A stretch of DNA of 8,956 nt, from assembly GCA_959026535.1 (NCBI GenBank), contig CAUFMB010000067.1, positions 1 through 8,956 of the forward strand, written 5' to 3'. The notes beneath the pieces are model-generated. The model had not been told where the DNA came from. It searched no databases and saw only the letters and a list, made by a program, of their open reading frames with translations. This DNA is from an uncultured Collinsella sp. GTDB taxonomy: Bacteria; Actinomycetota; Coriobacteriia; Coriobacteriales; Coriobacteriaceae. Position 1 is the first letter of the stretch, and each line of letters begins with the position of its first letter. Below are positions 5,774 through 8,956 of the stretch, in pieces. Position numbers and translations under genes: made by a program.

Positions 5774-5804
5774 TTGCGTCGGTGTCCGCGCGGCTCGGTA
5801 TACT
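5774..5804 (+). promoter_or_regulatory. Probable pcrA promoter
   Basis: TATACT (5799-5804) is a 5/6 match to the -10 consensus; TTGCGT (5774-5779) is a partial -35 with a long 19-base spacer. Transcription would start near 5811, about 55 bases before the start codon. The leader contains a GC-rich hairpin-prone stretch (about 5823-5843). Confidence 0.45.
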
Positions 5805-5865
5805 GGTACGGCTCAAACTATGGCGCCGCCCGCAGGCGCGCCGTCCGTCAGATGAGGAGTCACCC

Positions 5866-8766
5866 ATGACCCAGCCCTTGCCCTGGGAAAAGAATGCCGC
5901 GGTACCCGTGCCGCCCGCGCCGGAACCCGTGCCGCTCGATGCATACACCGCCCCCGCTGCGCCGGAGCCCGAGCTCGTCCCGCTCGACATCTACGACGCT
6001 CCCGCGCCGGCACCCAAACCCGCCAAGCCGCTCGTCGACATCGACAGCCTTAATTCCGCCCAGCGCGAGGCAGTTCTGACCACCGAGGGCCCGTTGCTGG
6101 TGCTTGCCGGCGCCGGCTCGGGCAAGACCCGCGTCTTGACCTTCCGCATCGCACATATGCTCGGCGATCTGGGCGTTAAGCCTTGGCAGGTTCTTGCCAT
6201 CACGTTTACCAACAAGGCCGCGGCCGAGATGCGCGAGCGTCTGGCGGCGCTCATCCCCAGCGGCACCCGCGGCATGTGGGTGTGCACCTTCCATGCCATG
6301 TGCGTGCGCATGCTGCGCGAGGACGCCGACCTGCTGGGCTACACCGGTCAGTTCACCATCTACGATGACGATGACTCAAAGCGCATGGTGCGTGACATTA
6401 TGCAGGCGCTCGGCATCGAGCAAAAGCAGTTCCCCATCAACATGATCCGCAGCAAGATCAGTTCGGCCAAAAACGCCATGATCGGCCCCGAGGACATGCT
6501 CAAGTCCGCCGATAGCCCCAACGACAAAAAGGCCGCGCAGGTCTACCTGGAGCTGGAGCGCCGCCTGCGCGCCGCTAACGCGATGGACTTCGACGACCTG
6601 CTCGTGCGCACGCTCGAGCTGCTGCGCACCCGTCCCGAGGTGCTCGACAAGTACCAAGAGCGCTTCCGCTACATTAGCGTCGACGAGTACCAGGACACCA
6701 ACCACGTCCAGTACGAGATCGCCAACCTGCTGGCCGCCAAGTACCAAAACCTCATGGTCGTGGGCGACGATGACCAGTCCATTTACAGCTGGCGCGGCGC
6801 CGACATCACCAACATCCTGGACTTTGAGCAGGACTTTAAAAACTGCAAGACCGTTAAGCTGGAGCAGAACTACCGCTCCACGGGCCATATCCTGAGCGCC
6901 GCCAATGCCGTGGTGCGCCACAACTCGCAGCGCAAGGACAAGCGCCTGTTTACGGCCGAGGGCGATGGCGAGAAGATCCAGGCCTTCCAGGCGAGCGACG
7001 AGCGCGATGAGGGCCGCTGGATTGCCGGCGAGATCGAAAAGCTGCACTCCAAAGGCACGAGTTACGACGACATCGCCGTGTTCTACCGCACCAACGCCCA
7101 GTCGCGTATCCTCGAAGATATGTTCCTGCGCGCAGGCGTGCCCTACAAGATTGTGGGCGGCACGCGGTTCTTCGACCGTGCCGAGATCCGCGACGTCATG
7201 GCCTACCTCAAGATGATCGTGAACCCGGCAGACGAGATGAGCGTCAAGCGCGTCATCAACACGCCGCGCCGCGGCATCGGCTCCACCTCGATCCAAAAGA
7301 TTGAGCAGCTGGCGCGCGACAACCGTTGCTCGTTCTTCCAGGCTTGCGAGATCGCGTGCGCCGAAACCGGCATGTTTAGCGCCAAGGTGCGCAATGGCCT
7401 GTCGAGCTTTGTGTCTCTGGTGCGCGAGGGTCGCCGCATGGACGGCGAGCTCAAGGACGTCGTCGAGATGATCGTCGATAAGACGGGCCTGCTGCAGGCT
7501 TTCCGCGCCGAGGGCACCATGGAGTCCGAGAGCCGCGCCGAGAACATCCAGGAATTCCTGGGCGTCGCCGCCGAATTTGAGGAGACGCACGAGGATATCG
7601 AGGGTACGCTCGAGAGCCTAGAAGAGCTGCGCGCAGCCGGTGTTGCCGATGTGCCTGCTAGCGCCGAGCCCGAGCCTGTCGTGGTGAGCGCGCCTGCGCC
7701 CGAACCGGGGCCATCTGCCCCGGTATCCTCGTTTGAGGCGCTCGTTGGCGCGCGTGACGCCGCGGGCTCCAATCCGCTCGATAGCTTGGCCGCTCCGGCG
7801 CTGTCTCCGCAGGATGCCCTGGCCGCCGCCATCGCGGGCAACGCGTATGCCGCGCCGACGGAGATGCCGGCGGGTGCCGTGCATGCCGACGAGATCGAGC
7901 GCACCTACGGTCCGCTCACCTGTAAGGCGCTGCCGGCGCTCATGGAGTGGCTGGCCCTGCGCTCCGACTTGGATTCCCTGGCCGGCGAGACGCATGCCAT
8001 TACCATGATGACCATCCACTCCGCCAAGGGCCTGGAGTTCCCGGCGGTGTTCGTGGCCGGCATGGAGGAGGGTATCTTCCCGCACGTGCACGACTTTGGC
8101 GGTAGTGACGATCCGGGCAAGCTCGAGGAGGAGCGTCGCTTGGCCTACGTCGCCATCACGCGTGCTCGCAAGCGCCTGTTCCTGACCTATGCGGCCACGC
8201 GTCGCACCTACGGCTCGACCTCTGCCAACCCGCGCTCGCGCTTCCTCAACGAGATTCCGTTTGAGGACATCGAGTTTAGCGGTATCGGTTCTGCCGGTTT
8301 TGAGGGCACGGGCTGGGAGAAGCGCGGCGACCGTCACGGCACGTTTGGCTCGGGTATGGGCTCGGACATGTATGGCGGCAAGGTGTTTGGCTCGCATACG
8401 CGCTCGACCGGCGGCTCTGGATCGCGCAGCGGATCGAGCTTCGATGACTTCTTTGGCGGCAGCACTTATGGTACCGAGCGCCATCGTGGGGTTTCGCCCG
8501 ACGCCGGCCGTGCTGCCTCGACCTTTGGCTCGGGCGCGCCGCGAGCCAAAAAGCCGTCATCCAAGGTATCCCCGACGGTGGAGCGCAAGGTCGATCGTGC
8601 CAGCGCATCGCAGGACTTTGCCGCGGGCGATACCGTGAGCCACAAGACCTTTGGCACGGGTACCGTGATCTCGGTCGCTGGAGACATGATCGAGGTTCAA
8701 TTCGAAAAGACCGGCCAGACCAAAAAGTTGATGAAAGGTTTTGCACCGATCGTCAAGCTGTCGTGA
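5866..8766 (+). CDS. pcrA: ATP-dependent 3'-5' DNA helicase, PcrA/UvrD (superfamily 1)
   Basis: A cytoplasmic SF1A helicase for nucleotide excision repair and clearing of proteins or RNA polymerase from DNA. Motifs in order: Q-motif LNSAQREAV (62-70), Walker A GAGSGKT (82-88), Ia TFTNKAA (113-119), Walker B VDEYQDTN (272-279), III GDDDQSIYSWRGA (300-312), IV LEQNYRS (332-338), V MTIHSAKGLEF (715-725), VI YVAITRARKRL (761-771). The C-terminal GDTVSHKTFGTGTV...APIVKL (921-965) is the Tudor-like domain that contacts RNA polymerase in PcrA. It is 966 residues, against about 720-740 for Bacillus PcrA. The extra length is a Pro/Ala-rich N-terminus (about 10-55), an Ala/Pro/Glu-rich insertion (about 588-690) before motif V, and a Gly/Ser-rich linker (about 806-900). 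The ATG at 5866 has GAGGAG 6 bases upstream; the longer frame from 5782 would cover the promoter. Confidence 0.95.
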   Translation: MTQPLPWEKNAAVPVPPAPEPVPLDAYTAPAAPEPELVPLDIYDAPAPAPKPAKPLVDIDSLNSAQREAVLTTEGPLLVLAGAGSGKTRVLTFRIAHMLGDLGVKPWQVLAITFTNKAAAEMRERLAALIPSGTRGMWVCTFHAMCVRMLREDADLLGYTGQFTIYDDDDSKRMVRDIMQALGIEQKQFPINMIRSKISSAKNAMIGPEDMLKSADSPNDKKAAQVYLELERRLRAANAMDFDDLLVRTLELLRTRPEVLDKYQERFRYISVDEYQDTNHVQYEIANLLAAKYQNLMVVGDDDQSIYSWRGADITNILDFEQDFKNCKTVKLEQNYRSTGHILSAANAVVRHNSQRKDKRLFTAEGDGEKIQAFQASDERDEGRWIAGEIEKLHSKGTSYDDIAVFYRTNAQSRILEDMFLRAGVPYKIVGGTRFFDRAEIRDVMAYLKMIVNPADEMSVKRVINTPRRGIGSTSIQKIEQLARDNRCSFFQACEIACAETGMFSAKVRNGLSSFVSLVREGRRMDGELKDVVEMIVDKTGLLQAFRAEGTMESESRAENIQEFLGVAAEFEETHEDIEGTLESLEELRAAGVADVPASAEPEPVVVSAPAPEPGPSAPVSSFEALVGARDAAGSNPLDSLAAPALSPQDALAAAIAGNAYAAPTEMPAGAVHADEIERTYGPLTCKALPALMEWLALRSDLDSLAGETHAITMMTIHSAKGLEFPAVFVAGMEEGIFPHVHDFGGSDDPGKLEEERRLAYVAITRARKRLFLTYAATRRTYGSTSANPRSRFLNEIPFEDIEFSGIGSAGFEGTGWEKRGDRHGTFGSGMGSDMYGGKVFGSHTRSTGGSGSRSGSSFDDFFGGSTYGTERHRGVSPDAGRAASTFGSGAPRAKKPSSKVSPTVERKVDRASASQDFAAGDTVSHKTFGTGTVISVAGDMIEVQFEKTGQTKKLMKGFAPIVKLS

Positions 8767-8821
8767 TCATGGCGGACCTGGGCGGGCGTATGGGGCAACA
8801 TCGCCTGCTCGGGCAGTCCTG

Positions 8822-8860
8822 CGCAAGACGGAGGCCACATTAAGTGGCCTCCTTTGCGTT
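8822..8860 (+). terminator. Intrinsic terminator after pcrA
   Basis: Stem GGAGGCCAC (8830-8838) / GTGGCCTCC (8844-8852), loop ATTAA, then TTTGCGTT. CGCAAG (8822-8827) can further pair with TTTGCG (8853-8858). The T-tract is short, but position and stem strength support termination of pcrA. Confidence 0.75.
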
Positions 8861-8901
8861 CAAGACTTTAGTCTGCTGGGCGCGCAGCGGCCAGCTTTAA
8901 A

Positions 8902-8942
8902 CCACCCGCTACGCGGGTGGAGACAAACGGCTTTACAAAGCC
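8902..8942. repeat. Tandem hairpins at the right edge, possible IS200/IS605-type end
   Basis: Two hairpins lie 8 bases apart: CCACCCGC/GCGGGTGG (8902-8909/8913-8920, loop TAC) and GGCTTT/AAAGCC (8929-8934/8937-8942). Neither is followed by a T-run. Subterminal hairpins of this size next to a pyrimidine/AT-rich TTTAA are a feature of IS200/IS605 ends, but no transposase lies in the window to confirm it; the hairpins could equally be a leader or repeat. Confidence 0.35.
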
Positions 8943-8956
8943 ACCCCTCCGGCCGA

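Noticed and set aside
5568..5855. 95-residue plus-strand frame between uppP and pcrA
   Set aside because: It runs through the uppP terminator and the pcrA promoter, has no recognisable domain, and its composition is not protein-like.
6376..7590. 404-residue open frame on the minus strand
   Set aside because: Antisense to the helicase core motifs of pcrA, with no recognisable domain and no suitable ribosome binding site; a shadow frame.
7618..8484. 288-residue open frame on the minus strand
   Set aside because: Antisense to the C-terminal third of pcrA; Ala/Arg/Gly-rich composition is explained by codon bias of the real gene.

Overview
The window reads as a chromosomal segment of a high-GC Gram-positive bacterium. 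The gene content, the strong GGAGG-type ribosome binding sites, the TATACT-type -10 boxes and the protein style suggest a member of the Coriobacteriia, most likely Collinsella or a close relative. That assignment is inference from general familiarity; there is no rRNA or other marker gene here to settle it. I find seven protein genes, several terminators and a set of operator-like palindromes, but no tRNA, rRNA, CRISPR array or transposase gene.

Layout. Positions 183-1907 hold a two-component system: an OmpR/PhoB-type response regulator and a two-transmembrane histidine kinase of the BceS/GraS-like intramembrane-sensing kind, separated by 9 bases and presumably co-transcribed. Positions 1972-3667 hold a hipBA-type toxin-antitoxin module: a small Cro/C1-type repressor overlapping by one base with a full-length HipA kinase with all key catalytic residues. 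Three 24-bp palindromes of pattern CTATRTTC-N8-GAAYATAG precede it at an exact 39-bp period. A strong hairpin terminator follows hipA. Then come a 93-nt imperfect hairpin and a minus-strand UspA-family protein gene (3866-4303), divergent from uppP (4552-5532, undecaprenyl-diphosphate phosphatase, TTG start, acidic insertion). After a very strong terminator and a promoter region, 5866-8766 encodes an unusually long PcrA/UvrD-type helicase (966 residues) with a Pro/Ala-rich N-terminal extension, a roughly 100-residue insertion in its core and the C-terminal Tudor-like domain. A terminator follows, and the window ends in a hairpin-rich segment that could be the edge of another element.

How the parts work together. 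The two-component genes form one signalling unit; their likely job, by kinase architecture, is response to cell-envelope stress or antimicrobial peptides, although no partner ABC transporter lies in the window. UppP recycles the lipid carrier for cell-wall synthesis and often confers bacitracin resistance, which makes its nearness to a Bce-like kinase suggestive but no more than that. The hipBA module is visibly less GC-rich than its flanks, has its own operators and its own terminator, and looks like an accessory insertion. PcrA and UspA are ordinary housekeeping or stress genes. The most distinctive signals are the evenly spaced hip operators, the long hairpin beside hipA, the insertions in PcrA and UppP, the inverted repeat upstream of pcrA and the hairpin cluster at the right edge.
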